Source: Earliella scabrosa
Lineage: Eukaryota > Basidiomycota > Agaricomycetes > Polyporales > Polyporaceae
Direction: 5' to 3'
NCBI GenBank assembly: GCA_022605405.1
Contig: JABYQQ010000001.1
Location: 5,146,001-5,210,000 of the forward strand
Length of the DNA: 64,000 nt
Numbering within the stretch: the first letter of the stretch is position 1; each line of letters opens with the position of its first letter. The position numbers and the translations under genes were made by a program. Below, one piece after another: positions 12,401 through 24,233 of this stretch. The notes below the pieces were generated by a model. That model was not told the origin of the DNA. It saw nothing but the letters and a program-made list of their open reading frames with translations, and made no database searches.

Positions 12401-14340
12401 CAGCAGATCTGCCAAGGAAAGTGAGACGTAAAAAAGTAAATCCCCGCCGCAAAAATAACATTGTAAATACTGTACTGCAGGACACTCTGTGGAAATTGAC
12501 CCACAACTTGACAGATAATCATCCTGGCAAACTGGACATTTGTGTTGGTATGCCAGTCATGATCAAAGTTAATGAAGCCACTGAGTGTTGTGTGACCAAT
12601 GGGGCAGAGGGAGTAGTGGTAGGCTGGACTTCAAGACCAATAGCAAATCAAGAAGACAAGCTAGCTCTAGACACACTATTCATTAAGCTAACTGCTGCGC
12701 CCACCAAGGTTCAACTCCCCGGACTACCAGAGAATGTAGTTCCTCTGACACATTCCAAAAAGACTGTAAAGTGTAAGCTACCTAATGGCAAGTTATTGGA
12801 GATAGAAAGAGATCAGGTGCCTGTAGTTCCCAATTTTGCTATGACGGACTTCTCGTCTCAAGGTCGGACTAGACCAGATAATGTGGTGGATTTGCAAAAT
12901 TGTAGGACACATCAGTCAGTATATACCTGTCTCTCTCGGGGATCAACTTTGGATGGCACTATAATAGTTCAGTCATTTGACTCTTCAAAGTTGACTGGGG
13001 GAATTGCAGGTAGTCTCAGGCAAGAGTTCCGTGAGTTGGAGTTACTGGATGAGATCACAAAACTGCGATACTTAGGTCAGGTGCCTCCCTGTGTGGTTGG
13101 TATCACCCGGAATGAACTTATCCATTCCTTCCGCAAATGGAAAGGTGAGAACTTTATGCCCAAAAAGATGCATTCTGCTATTAAATGGTCAGACAAAAAT
13201 CCCTATCCAATTGATCCAGTGACTGAAGACAGTCCATGGACTATTGTAAAGCCGCAGCCAAAGGAAGACCAGTCAGCAAATATGGACAAATCCAAACCTC
13301 GGGATGTTTCTAACTTCGTGCCTGCAAAAGGTACACAAGCACTGAGAAACATTGGTAATCAGATTGTTCAGAAAGGTGAAAAGAGAAAGCGCGATGAGGA
13401 CGTTGAAGTGGAAGAGGATGAAATGGAAGAGCCAAAGGTCAAAAAGCGAGCAAAACCAATTAGAGCGTCTGCACCGCCAGCAGGAACAGCATTCAAGGGA
13501 ATTCCATGGGATAATGTGAACTGGAGTTGTGCATATGACAGTCTGATGACTATTCTTCTCTCTGTATATACAGAACGTCGTGATACTTGGAAAAGCATTG
13601 CATCTCCACAGAGTGATGTTCTATCTACAATGGGTGAGGTGTTTGGTAAAGCAGTTTCCAGAGTGCCATTGCTGCAGTTGAGTGAAGTACGGAATACTAT
13701 AAGAAACATGCTCAGCTGTGTTGTGCCAGAGCTTGGACCACGGGGCTCACAGTATACGGATCTGTATGAGCTTGCTAGACATATACTTGGCACTGATGAT
13801 GATGTGATGACAGTGTCCTATATCTGTCGAGCATGTGATTATAAATCACCAGAATCCCAGAAATCAGAGGTGTTGTGGACATGTCTGGAACAGCGTTGGA
13901 AAAATAATCCAGAGAAGCTGGGAAACTATAGAGGAAAGACGACATCAAAGTGGATAGAAGCATTGCGAACACAGAAGTGTCAACAGAAGTGTCCTCATTG
14001 TGATAGAGAATTATTGAAGTATACCAGATTCAACGCGGCACCATCTTTTGTGGCATTTATCACCCATGATGTCAAAATTCGTGTAGATAATCAGATTGTA
14101 TTCCCTGAGATAGATCAGATGTACAGACTATGTGGTATAGTTTACTATCCACCCCACATAGCACAGAAGCACTTTGTATGTCGCTTCATTGACAAGTCAG
14201 GCGGGGTATGGTTTCATGATGGTGCTGTGACTGGAGAGCAAGTGGAGTACTATGGCAATATCATTAACTTTCCATATCAGAAACTCCAAGTAGTGAACAA
14301 GGACTACGAAATGAGAATGGTGATCTATACAAAGCTGTAA
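6485..14340 (+). CDS. Helitron Rep/Pif1 helicase transposase with C-terminal cysteine-protease-like domain
   Basis: This is an intact Helitron transposase. The model join(6485..6551, 6608..14340) gives 2,599 aa; the small first exon (MSTTTQAAVPS) splices in phase to the long exon. Domains in order: a Cys-rich region like DUF6570 (about 340-560, with CAVCG and CPLC pairs); a Helitron-like N-terminal region (from about 639, YPQMFPWLFPYG); a Rep nuclease with the HUH motif HLH at 881-883 and paired tyrosines Y1093 and Y1097 (YVADY); an acidic linker; a Pif1-family helicase with Walker A GMAGTGKS (about 1687-1694), Walker B FLDE (1763-1766), DFAQLAP and CLSRG (about 2130). After a basic linker comes NWSCAYDS with a candidate nucleophile C2330, CRAC and CQQKCPHC zinc-ribbon pairs (about 2429 and 2480), then KHFVC (H2516+28) and WFHDG, the layout of a papain-fold ubiquitin-protease-like domain. 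Base composition is clearly more AT-rich than its neighbours. Confidence 0.95.
6485..14340 (+). mobile_element. Helitron, ends not resolved
   Basis: The coding core of a rolling-circle Helitron lies here. Helitrons lack inverted repeats and target duplications, beginning TC and ending in a hairpin then CTRR. I could not fix either end: no convincing hairpin plus CTRR follows the stop within 14,341-14,830. The two genes to the left (488-6,008) may lie inside the same element, but this is unproven. Confidence 0.75.
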
Positions 14341-15134
14341 CATTTATCACTGCCATAACTTATCATTATCATTATCACCACTAACAGTCTCTGTACTACA
14401 TACATCGTTTTTGAGAAAACTTCAATCTCCCATAAATATTTCCCTCTCATCAATCGTACCCTGCCAGACATGGCCCACTCCTCAACAAGTGAACCTGATA
14501 CGTGGTCGGAGAGTATAGCAGATACATAGAGGGTCGCTCACCCATGCCGACTTGCACAACGTATGATCGGGAACTCAAGAGCGCTGTAGGCGCCTTCGCA
14601 TCCAGCCGTCGGCTCTTGGAAGAGTTGGGACAAGGCCTAAGTCGTGATGGACATGTGTGGGACCACTTGGCACGAATTGGATGTGTATGCATATGGGGCG
14701 CAGTGCGTGAGAGCGGCTCCGCGATCAACGGTTGAAGCGAAGGCGATGAAGGCTTCTTGCGGGGCCATTGATCACAAGTCTATCGCAAATATTGGATCAC
14801 TATATTCGGGTATGGTTTAAGCCCCTGCTGCGATCGGCATACCAGACTTTGGCTCAGGCCGAACTCTTGATCCCTGAGCCAAACTCTTGATGCGAAAGTC
14901 GCATGTCAGTGATGAACCAGGGTGCGGAGGCAGAACTCTTGATCGCACAGGCCCACCTGCAGCGTAACGCTTGAATGTCGATTTCGTGGGCGCCTCTGGC
15001 ACCAGGAGTTCTTGCACGTGGACGAACTTGTGCCCGAGGCGCGAGGCGCGTGTAGCAGCAATGAAGCGTTGAATTCGAAGCCGCGGTATGTTAGATGTAA
15101 CACATTCCCCAGCCAGCTGATGCAAAATCCTCGC
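14341..15134. other. Intergenic, with AACTCTTGAT repeats
   Basis: No gene is supported. The sequence downstream of the Helitron stop has ATTATC microrepeats near 14,362. Between 14,865 and 14,945 the motif AACTCTTGAT occurs three times, a string seen again near 25.5-25.6 kb beside GAGTTCGGACTC palindromes. Confidence 0.4.
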
Positions 15135-15930
15135 TCATTCATCGCAGTCCGACCCATCGGACAGCTCCCTGAGCCATCGCGTGAACGACTGCCGTTGAAG
15201 CAAGGTGATACGGCGTCCGGCGCCCGGGGTTCGAATCTCACCCCGGGGGCGGACGAGGAGGAGACTGTACCAAGGCGGTACAGCATAGGGTTCCCCGGAC
15301 ATATGGGTTTCCCACCGTTCGAAGGGGCTTGACCATACGTCGACGGGTATGGGGTCTAGAGGCTCGAGCCCTGTGACGTATTGGAGGACGGCGGCGTAAT
15401 CCGTGAGCAGAACCAAAGCGCGATGCTGCAGGCGTACGAGGAAGAGATGAGGTCGATTGTCCACCTGTACGACACAATCAGTGTATGTTTGAAACAGCGC
15501 ACGATCTCGCTTACCCCACCCCATGCCACGATACGGAGAGAGCGAGAGCTGAGGTTGGCTGGGCCTCGCAAATCTGAGTAGTCTGCGATGAGTGGCGCTT
15601 GCAGACCAGCCGCCTGCTCGAACAGCGCGAGCTCCTGTCCCAGACCGGCGCACACAACCCCAGTCGCAATACGAATGAGGACGACGGGGCACTGCTCATT
15701 CGCCTGTGCGGTGAGGGCGTTGGCCATGCAGAAGCGCCAGTTCGAGATGGTCGGCTCCCAAACCTCGAGCAAGCGGTCGCCGTTATAGTTGCACAGCAAG
15801 CGCAACCACTCCTGTTGCCATAGGTGAATGAGTGACCCTGGCTCAGCGACGATGTATCGCTGGGCAGGGCCGAGTATATCCTAGGACATTCGGAGTCAGT
15901 AAGACACGATGGATGATGGCGGTGAAGCAT
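15135..15930 (-). CDS. Unrecognised small protein
   Basis: A probable two- or three-exon gene. The upstream exon reads WLRLLCNYNGDRLLEVWEP and continues through ANALTAQANEQCPVVLIRIA to about 15,580. A downstream exon reads YTDCVVQVDNRPHLFLVRLQ and ends in an acidic tail GSDCDE at 15,135. Exact splice sites and start are uncertain. No domain is recognised. A string resembling a tRNA T-arm within the last exon is coding (RGEIRTPGAGRR). Confidence 0.45.
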
Positions 15931-16501
15931 TAGAACGCACGCGTATCCAAAAGACAGCTCTGACGAGCATGGTCGGGATGGGGAGGTGTGGGGCAGGGGG
16001 ATGGCAAGTCAGAAATACTCGGATCGACCATCTTTTTGGACGGAGGGTGATATCGGAAGGCTGCCTATCCGAGGACTCCATGCGGTCAACGCGTTCTCCT
16101 GGGATCGGCGCGGCTTCGCTAGGCGAAGATGAGCGCTAAGCCTCGCGTGAGTACTAGGCCTCAGGTACAACACAACGCAAGCACATCCCGGAAGCGACGT
16201 TGTCTGCACAATGCATGCTGTAGTGAACAACAGGATTGAGACGCTACCGTCTCAATTCTATTGAGTTGCACCCACCAGGCTACGGCCACAACGTCGCGAA
16301 TCGCCACGTAATGGGGCGAGCTATAGACGAAGAGGAGCAGGCGTGGGGTCGGGCAGGCGGCCAGTCAAGTGAAGCAGTGGACCTCACGTCCAAGTCCGTG
16401 CTGTTGTAAGAAGTCATACATCTAGAGCGTGGGAGGGGCTGAATTCCGTTGGTCTCTGGTATGGCAGGTAACCGTAGAGCCACACGAGATCTGCCCAACT
16501 G

Positions 16502-17048
16502 CTACCATGGTAGTACACTATCCCTCTTGACCTTGACGTAGTTGGCGATCTCTGCGGGGATGGGTGGAAGGGAGTGGCTGCGGGGATCGAAGGCATACGC
16601 CGAGTGTAAATGCAGGATGTACTCGGTAAGGCGTCGATTCTCGTAGGCGAGCTGAAGAATGGTGTAATGGGACGATCGGCATATGGTTAACGCATCCATG
16701 ACATCTTGGGGCACACGCATGCTACCATCCAGCCGCCTTTGGAGGAAGGCCCTGGCGTCGGCAGCGGCTCTGTCCAATGCGACAGCAGTTTCTGGAACTG
16801 ATTGAGGTGAACGGTCACCAGAAACCAAGTAGTTAGACTTACCACGGCGTGCAGCAACGACTTCAAGAGCCGCGCCCTCGTCCACGAGCCGACCATGCTC
16901 ATCCACAGGATCGAAGCGGATAACCCTGGGGGATAGATGGGAACAATTAGTAGGCATCGCTGGCGCACGTACATCCAACTTACCATGGCCCGGGTGGGGG
17001 GTCGGCGGCGTTCAACGTCATTGGAGGGTTGACAACAACCACCGTCAT
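16502..17048 (-). CDS. Unrecognised small protein, about 150 aa
   Basis: Starts MTVVVVNPPMTLNAADPP; a first intron (GTAAGT to CCCCCAG) joins in phase to VIRFDPVDEHGRLVDEG and a second (GTAAGTCTAAC to CAATCAG) joins to VPETAVALDRAAADARAFL. It ends NYVKVKRDSVLPW. The central part is predicted helical. No family is recognised. It lies between two other small minus-strand genes, all with similar intron style. Confidence 0.5.
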
Positions 17049-17479
17049 ACAACAGGACAAGCGAGCGAAAGCGAACTGCAGTAGGGAGCCACTGGGGGGT
17101 GAAGGAAACGGGAAGGTTGAAGTTGCGATCGTGACGGAACGGGCCAGAAGCGATTATGTAACCGAGTCATGTGACGTCGTGTCAGCCGCAAGAAAGGATG
17201 TCTGCAGCAGGATTCGGCCCTCCTCACTAGCAATAGCCACCCTGCGCTCATCCGAAGCACCATGGTGGCCTGCATGACGTGTCGCATATAAGTGTCGACA
17301 CCGTGACATTGCGCCCAAGGGGTTCGACCGGGTGGAGACCCGCGAGGTAGTTTTTTCCACGCCCATATGAAGTTCTGAACTTGCTAACCAAAGTCCGACC
17401 CAACCTCACATTGACCATACACAGGGACTATCGACGAAGACATCGTTTAAGTAGCTATCCCAGGACCGGCGCTCTCCTA

Positions 17480-17897
17480 CTACGCCAACGAACGGGTGTG
17501 CATCGCGAGCCACGATCTGATGTCCTGAACGCAAGTTGACTGACATCAGGCAGGGCTATGGTCGACGACGAGACACACATACCTCAAAACGCCGGTCAAG
17601 TCGCACCCGAACGGCAGCCTCATCTTCCGCGGGACGCTGAAAGAGCTGGTCTCGGGCCGCTGCGACAGTCCTCCGGCGGCGCCACTGGAACGCTTGCGAG
17701 GATTCCGCGGGGAACGGATAATTGAAACGTCGAACATAGCGAGGCATGATCTCGCAGGCGGCGCGGTCGAACCTCTGGCGCAATCTTCGGTTGACCACAA
17801 TGGACCTGACCTCGTCGCGAGTGACTTCTCGGCGCAGGAAAGCTTCCTCGTACGGCGTGAAGACGACATTGTGGCGTGCCATCCTAAGAGTGGGCAC
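17480..17897 (-). CDS. Unrecognised Arg-rich small protein
   Basis: An open frame from MPTLRMARHNVVFTPYEEAF to RVRLDRRFE, then a GTATGT intron (17,540-17,580 region) into a short last exon ending about 17,480. It is rich in Arg and aromatic residues (PRYVRRFNYPF). The start and 3' end are tentative. No known domain is visible. Confidence 0.35.
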
Positions 17898-18400
17898 ATC
17901 GAATTGGTGAGTGCAAAAGCTGGGTTGGTTGGGAATGTACGAACCTGCACAGATCGTAAGAGGGGATGCGTGCTAGAGGGTGTGCGGGTGTGCGGGTGGG
18001 GGAGCACGAGTTAGCACTGGAACCCACCCTCGAGCTTTATCTGAGACTGCCGCGTGGCGCCCTGAGGGCAGCGGGCCGCGTGGCAAATCAGGAGGAGGAG
18101 CGCAAAAACTAGCCGAGATACTGAATCGGCGACAGACCCGGATCTCTGGAACGCGACAGTGCGACCGGCAAGATGTCGCGAGGACATAAAATGGCCAACC
18201 ACGCTCTAGTCCGAATCAGGTCTCGCCTAACCCCGCCGTCCCGAAACGCTGGGATGACGAACTGCCATGCCTCTCCATCCGAATCCGATGGAGTCTAGTC
18301 ATAAGCTGCGCCAGGACAAGGGCATGCGGTCGACGAACGGCCTGTATCCTGCTGACCTCCTGCCCCCGATCGACGCCCCTCTCCTCGGATCGACTGCCTC

Positions 18401-20240
18401 ATGTCCTCGTCTCCTGCCCGTGCGCCTTACGGGCCTCCAGCTCTTCGCATCTACACGCAGACACAAGATCCTCAGCCCAAACTTCTTGACATCGCCACGG
18501 AGCGATTCCGACGCCGCTTCAATGTTCGCAAAGACGACAACGAGCAATTGCACAGCGGCCGCAAGCTTCACTCGGACTTCTGCCTCTCGCGCACAGACAG
18601 AAGTCTCGCGTTCAACGAAGCCATCGGAGACATCGAGGACGCCGTACGTGGACCTATCCTACTATATGAGGACAGTCGGTACTGACAGTGACCCCTCAGA
18701 TGGTTGGGGCTGCCCGTCTTGCGGACACACTATTCCTTGGCTTTGCAATCAAGCCTGAGTGGGACGTATCGACACCCCTTCGGCCGGATGCGGTGGACGT
18801 CAAGGTTTTGACGAGTCGCCACTTCAAACAGCAACATGCGTATCAGCGCATCGTGGAGAGGGTCCGCGCGATTGTACAAGAGGAGCTTGGCGTGCCGCAT
18901 ATCTTGGGTTTCCACGACCGGCTGCTTGAGGTCACGCCCGGCCCAGGATACGCGTTCGACGCGGAGACGAGGCGAATAGTGACCAATCCCATTCGCCTGG
19001 CTGCGGAGGTCACCAGGATGGGCGTCAATGCGGTTGAACATAACCCGAGTACGTGAGCTGTTACTGCGGAAGTGCAGAACAGTCAATAATATTTCGTCCA
19101 CGTAGCTGCGAGGTCGAACGACACACACTCGGAGCCTAGCGATAGCTCCCGAGCTTCGGGCGGGGACGGGTCCGCCAGCGTCCACACAAACAGAGGCGAT
19201 GTGACGACGACGATGGTGGTGCGGCAACGTGCGATGAGCAGCTCGTCGCGTGCGCGAGCACGGTCGGCGCGCGGGCGGCCTGTTCAGGCTCAGCGGGGCG
19301 ACGTGCCCCAAATTGAGAGAGCGGTAGCACGATTGACGATGGGTACGTGCTCTGCGATGGCGAATGATCGAGATGCTAACAGAGCCACCCTGCGTGCGGG
19401 CAGACGAGAGCCTCATCACGCCCACAGCGGCCGCTAGTTCGGCCCATAGCCCCTCGGGGACGGTTGCCGCGCGTCCACACTCGACCGGACGTCGGGTGCG
19501 AATCGTCACAACACCCACCATCCATGAGTTCGAGCGCGACCCCTCGGACGATAACTACTCCGACGACAGCTCGACGTACCATGATGCGCAGGAGTCTCAA
19601 GGTATGCCAATCCATATATGCCACATTTACCTTCCAAACCGATGTGTGAACGCCCAGATGCACTTGCAGAGCGGGGTCATGTGGAAGGGGACGCCTCCGA
19701 CGGACGTCCTGTGGCAGTCGCAGAGCCAGGTTCGTCGATTCTGTCAATGGGCCAATTGTCCGAGCACTGAATGCATGCGGTCCAGCGGTCGTAGAAGCCT
19801 CCAGCAGCCATCAGACGAGAGTCTCCGCGACCCCGGTTAGCAATGACGAACAACCGCCTCCGTATATGACTCAGCACGAGTACCAGGCTCAGTACGTCGA
19901 GGCGCCTCTACAGTCGTTTGGGTTCAGCGACCGCGTGCTCGACTACCTGGTCGATGCGCAAGTCTCGGCCCGACAATGCGCGGGTATCGTGGTGGCCTTG
20001 GACTTCCATCCCAACGAGTGGGAGAATATGTTCGGCGATCTTGGACTCACGACTGGTCAGGCCCAACTCCTTCGCGAGCTTGTCCTCGAGGACGTCTCTG
20101 GTGAGTGGCGCGAAATGATGAATGCCATCGACCCGATCCACGACGATGTCGTCGTGACCGTGTTGAATGAACACGGGGAAGAGAGACAGATGTATGCGTG
20201 GGAGGAGGCCTTGCTGAATCTAGACCTTCCCGAAGAATAA
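18401..20240 (+). CDS. Unrecognised multi-exon protein, helical ends and disordered centre
   Basis: Exon 1 begins MSSSPARAPYGPPALRIYTQ and ends IGDIEDA; a 56-bp GTACGT intron leads to MVGAARLADTLFLGFAIKPE, rich in FHDRLLEVTPG and AAEVTRMG. Further short introns near 19,050-19,105 and 19,340-19,381 lead into Ser/Arg/Ala-rich disordered sequence with HEFERDPSDDNYSDDSS. The last exon holds LQSFGFSDRVLDYLVDAQ and a helical segment that resembles a SAM-like bundle, ending LNLDLPEE. Function unknown. Exon boundaries in the middle are approximate. Confidence 0.5.
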
Positions 20241-20327
20241 ATAATACGCTTGTACTATTGGTATCTACTCGCTCAATGCTAAATGCAACGTCTCTCCGGA
20301 AGCGACTGGACAAACAAGAGGGAAGTT

Positions 20328-20828
20328 CTAGAAGGAATGTGAGGGGCATGCAGCTTTGACCGCTGGCCAGTTGTAACTCACCGAGACAGTGAAAGTGCCC
20401 GCGGGCACGGCAGCGATCGGGTGGGTGATAGTGTCAATATTGAGCTCAAGCCGTTCGTGATAGATGAAACGAAGTTCGGTCTGTCGAAATGTGAGCACAG
20501 GGCTTAGTACAGGGAGAATGCATGGGCGACTGACCTCTAGTTCGGGAGCCAACGGAGCGATGGCATCACCACTTGACCTGGGTGTGTTCAAGTTGCGAGC
20601 GGCCAATACGTCCGCCAGCCACCGCAGGAGCTCTTGCGCCACATCATCCTCGTTGCGCTCAATCACCAAGATCTGCCGGATCGCCTGAGTGAGCCGCTGT
20701 TGAAAGGGGAGCGATGTGGGAGGGCCAATAGGTGAAGCGGGCATTGAGAGAGAAGCCGACGCCCTGCCTTGCATGTGCGTGTCCGACAGGCGAGTCGCTT
20801 TGCGTAGGGAGTAGAGAGCTGGTCCCAT
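20328..20828 (-). CDS. MGPALYS-type small protein (member of tandem set)
   Basis: Starts MGPALYSLRKATRLSDT. A helical stretch QQRLTQAIRQILVIERNEDD follows, then LRWLADVLAARN, a GTCAGT intron, and TELRFIYHERLELNIDTI to a stop at 20,328. The MGPxLYS start recurs at 23,170 and 25,339 on the same strand, so these are probably divergent tandem paralogs. Function unknown. Confidence 0.45.
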   Translation of the reverse strand: MGPALYSLRKATRLSDTHMQGRASASLSMPASPIGPPTSLPFQQRLTQAIRQILVIERNEDDVAQELLRWLADVLAARNLNTPRSSGDAIAPLAPELEVSRPCILPVLSPVLTFRQTELRFIYHERLELNIDTITHPIAAVPAGTFTVSVSYNWPAVKAACPSHSF

Positions 20829-22387
20829 TGGTACCGCAGAGGCACGGATGCGAGACCGTGATAGGACGTGGCCAGTGGGTTTAAGACGGCTCGCATCCAC
20901 TTGAACTGATGCCAAAGTCGGGTCACGGAGTGATGTTGTGATGGTCGGCTCGGGTGGACAACAGAAAAATTCGATCCTGAAATGATGAGCTATCCCGTGT
21001 GTGCCACACGGGACAGGGAGGCGGAGTACAAGCATCTGGGAGCAAGGGTCCCAAGGGACCGAGGGATAAGGAGTGGCTACGGCAACGTGTCATGCCGCTA
21101 TTAGCTGTATGGCACGCAGCTCATGCTGGCTGCGTAGAACGGGTTGCGTAGGGGTGGTACATCCGAGAGCGGTGGTGCCGGCGTGTTTATGCCCAATGAA
21201 GACGAGGGGGAAGGGGGTCCTATGGGTGCATCGTGCCAATATAGCGTTGGCCGAGTGGCTGACTAGAGCCGTTGTGAGGCTGTGCGCAACTCCTAGGATC
21301 ACCGAAGGGATGTTGGATGTTGAACCGCGGGTTTCGCGAGCAAGACAGCTGAACACTTCAAGATGAGGTGCGAGTGGTTAGCAACACAACGAGAGCACGC
21401 ACAGGATGGTTGTTGCACATTACCCTACGCAACAACGGCGCGGTGACGCATTGCCCCGCAGCCATGGCTGGCTCGAGGTCAAGGCAATGGCGGCGTATGG
21501 AATGCAACTCGCGGCGCGGTTGCTCAACCTGGAGTATCAGCGAGTGCACGTTTGAGCGATTGAAAATACCGTCACCCTGAAGCGGCGCGAGGGGCATGAG
21601 CGTCCGGCAGGGAGGAGGACCGGGAGAGGGTCCTTCGACTATGTATTTGTGCACACAACGTGACCTTCTCGAGCTGCGCGAGCATGGGGGCTCGTGATGG
21701 AGGTGACGCGACGATGAGGTCGGTGTCATCGGACTGCAGCGGCACGCCGCAAGAACTGGCTGCGACGTTGGGATCGCCGAGGAGGCGTCTAGTCTAACAC
21801 ATCAGGTTTGCGGCAGTCGACTCTGGGATAATGGGAGAGGACATGAGAGGCTATGAAGCCTCGGTGATGGCGCCCACGCGGTGTCTTGAGGCAATGCAGT
21901 TGGGAACACCACTGTGATCTTTAGAGTAACTGTAAACCACACATGATGTCTTTCGAGGTTGGGGTCACGACGCACATTTTGGACAAATGGCCGTCAGGAA
22001 CGACCTCCTGCTCACGGCGCGCATTAGAGGCTCACATTGCTATACGGATCAATATGATCCTCGCTGGAATAGGGGACTACAAGCAATGCGAAAGTGGGAG
22101 GGTTCCAGAGACGCCGTCAGGCATGAGATGGTGAGACTGTTGTCGCCGATTGTGCTCCCACAGGGAATCTTAGGGAACAATCATATTGCGCCCGCGGCGA
22201 TTACCACGACAACTCAGAGCGCCCTACTGATGCTAATCAATCTCTTGCAAGCGGTACTCCCAAGCACTAGTAGGGCTGGGAGGCCCAGCGGGAGGCGTAT
22301 CTAACTCGGCGCCTTCCGACGAGCTCTCCGTGACGCGATGGGTCTGATCCGAGCAGTTAGACGACAAGATATCTGCGCTCATCGAGC
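20829..22387. other. Gene-poor stretch
   Basis: Open frames occur on both strands but none shows linked splice sites, a recognisable domain or clear similarity to the neighbouring tandem set. I see no mobile-element ends. Parts just left of 22,388 may be 3' untranslated sequence or an alternative end of the next minus-strand gene. Confidence 0.3.
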
Positions 22388-23170
22388 TCAGGAATGACGC
22401 ACCTCGGAAGACAGATGAGTGGAGATCAAATCGAGGTGGGAGCTGGTGGGGAACTCTGGCCGGATGTGCGACCGGCGTTCTGGAGGCCTGGACAATAACT
22501 GTTGGGGTTGGGATGCATCGCCGGCACCTGTCATAGCCCCCGAGAGATGTGCGAGCGTATGCTGGGGGTCGGGATCGAGCGGTGGCTGGGGCGGTGGTTG
22601 CGCCTGAGGCGCGATGGGTCGAGAGTGATAGCTTGAATTTGGTACACCCCAGATTTCCCAAAACCGCGCGAGAACCTCAGGATCGCAACCATGTGGCGAC
22701 AGCTGCAGCAATGTTCTTAGTCTGAGGTAACTTCGGTAGTGGCGCGCAAGGCGCACGTTCACTCACCATACGCACGAAGTCGTATTCGTTATAGCGAATA
22801 GATGAAAGATTGTGCCGAGGGTCATCGACCGGCGCGTGGGGAGAGCCTACGAGGCGAGGAGAGAACCGAGTTCGTGAGAGAGGCGATGGGCGTGCCAAAC
22901 AATGATACCTACCGTATCATGAACATAGCGCCCTGCGCGGGACGAGGGAGGAGACATGGGTGGTGAAGGTGTTGGATTCTCGAGTGCTCGCATGGCACGA
23001 TCAGAATCATGGGAGTAGCTGAAGGATACGTCGAAGACGGGATGGTTCTCAATGGGCCCGCTACGTGGGACATGGATCGCGAGGCCAAGCTCGGTGAATG
23101 AGGCGTCAGCGCAGTCTCGCAGCGACGAAGATGGCCTCTTCGGCCGGGTGGAATAGAGTGGGGGACCCAT
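22388..23170 (-). CDS. MGPPLYS-type protein (tandem set)
   Basis: Exon 1 starts MGPPLYSTRPKRPSSSL and includes VFDVSFSYSHDSDRAMRAL; a GTAGGT intron follows HDT. A middle exon contains RHNLSSIRYNEYDFVRM, and a further GTGAGT intron leads to LRTLLQLSPHGCDPEVLARF then WEIWGVPN. The DPE...W-x-P motif matches the gene at 24,364-25,339 (DPEEMRRLLDFWGFGP). The C-terminus is Pro/Ser-rich and disordered. Function unknown. Confidence 0.5.
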
Positions 23171-23276
23171 GCGGACCAGCGCGATGAGAGATCGGGCCGT
23201 GGGTGTCGCAGCGCTAAGACTCAGGCTGGGGACTTTTGTGCGTGCGGATATTGAGCCCGACGTAGGCGCATCACAT

Positions 23277-23478
23277 GGTGAGTTCGAACTCGATGAACGT
23301 GCATTCGCCCTGGATGATGACACCGCTGTGGAAGTTGGTGATCTACGGCCGAGGGGATGTGAATGTCGCCCAGTTGAGGCTCGGCGATGACGGGTTCGAC
23401 CTCGTGGACGACGAGTTCGAACTCGATGATGACGCGTTCGAACTCGACACTGACCAGTTCGAACTCCGACGCGGGGGT
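23277..23478. repeat. Degenerate 21-bp repeats around a GAGTTCGAACTC palindrome
   Basis: The palindromic 12-mer GAGTTCGAACTC or close variants occur at about 23,282, 23,393, 23,413, 23,434 and 23,455; the last four are spaced 20-21 bp. On the plus strand they could encode an acidic FELDDDA repeat, but no gene context supports that. Related GAGTTCGGACTC copies lie at 25,549-25,680. Confidence 0.6.
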
Positions 23479-23903
23479 GGGCGGTAGTTCAAAGTGACTT
23501 GGTCACCGTGATGACATGTACGAATGCGCTCAACTTAGTGCAGACGGAATGAAACCGCGCAAGGAGTGCGCGTCCCAGGTGGCTGTTTCGCTCCAAAGCC
23601 TGAGGCCGGGCGCGCCAGTGGTAGAACGACGATGAATACGGACAGCGAGCGTGGTTGGCATTATATGATAGAGAGCAGACGAGAGAGGTGGAAGCCGCCG
23701 AAGCGCGCGACGACGGGTGAGTGGGGAGTATCATACACGCGTATGGAAACGACTGCGTGACATGAGAGCAAGATACACAGAGCGTTAGTCTAAGATGCGT
23801 CGCGAGCGCTCCTGCACTGACGAGTGAGTGAGAAGGCGGCAATATGGGAACTGCGAATAACGCACAGGGTAGTTCCCAACAGTCTGAGGGAGATGAGGAA
23901 TAC

Positions 23904-24233
23904 CTAGGAGTGTTGTACGCGAGGAAGCGCATCGGCTGGGACTGAAGACGGGGAGGAACTTGGGGAGTGCGGAGGAGTGGCTACTTGGCGTGCTCGTAGG
24001 ACGTTGGCGATAGCCCTCTGCCAACTCGCCTGCATCATGGCCGCCGTGCTCCGGGTGGAACGCGGGTGTGACGAAGGTGGCGAGGTTTCGTGTGAGGAGA
24101 GGGGAGAGGTGGTAGTTGTGAGATGGGGAACGTCCCAACTCTGGAATGCGTGGATGAATGTCTCGGGGTCCATCGTAGTCGAGTGATGCTGCAAGTGTAT
24201 GAACTTTGGAGGTACTTCGACAGCAGAAGGCAC
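23904..24233 (-). CDS. Possible third member of the tandem set
   Basis: An open frame containing FIHLQHHSTTMDPETFIHAF followed by QSWDVPHL, matching the DPE...W-x-P motif of its two neighbours, then a Ser/Thr/Pro-rich tail. No MGPPLYS exon could be linked to it, so it may be partial or broken. Its 5' limit is not resolved. Confidence 0.3.
   Translation of the reverse strand: MPSAVEVPPKFIHLQHHSTTMDPETFIHAFQSWDVPHLTTTTSPLSSHETSPPSSHPRSTRSTAAMMQASWQRAIANVLRARQVATPPHSPSSSPSSVPADALPRVQHS

Noticed and set aside
14600..14660. CTCTTGGAAGAG hairpin followed by CCTAAGT as a Helitron 3' end
   Set aside because: The stem is only 5 bp and the CTAA is followed by G, not the usual T; too weak to call.
15220..15255. 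tRNA T-arm-like GGGGTTCGAATC
   Set aside because: No A-box or cloverleaf can be built around it, and it lies in a coding exon of the minus-strand gene.
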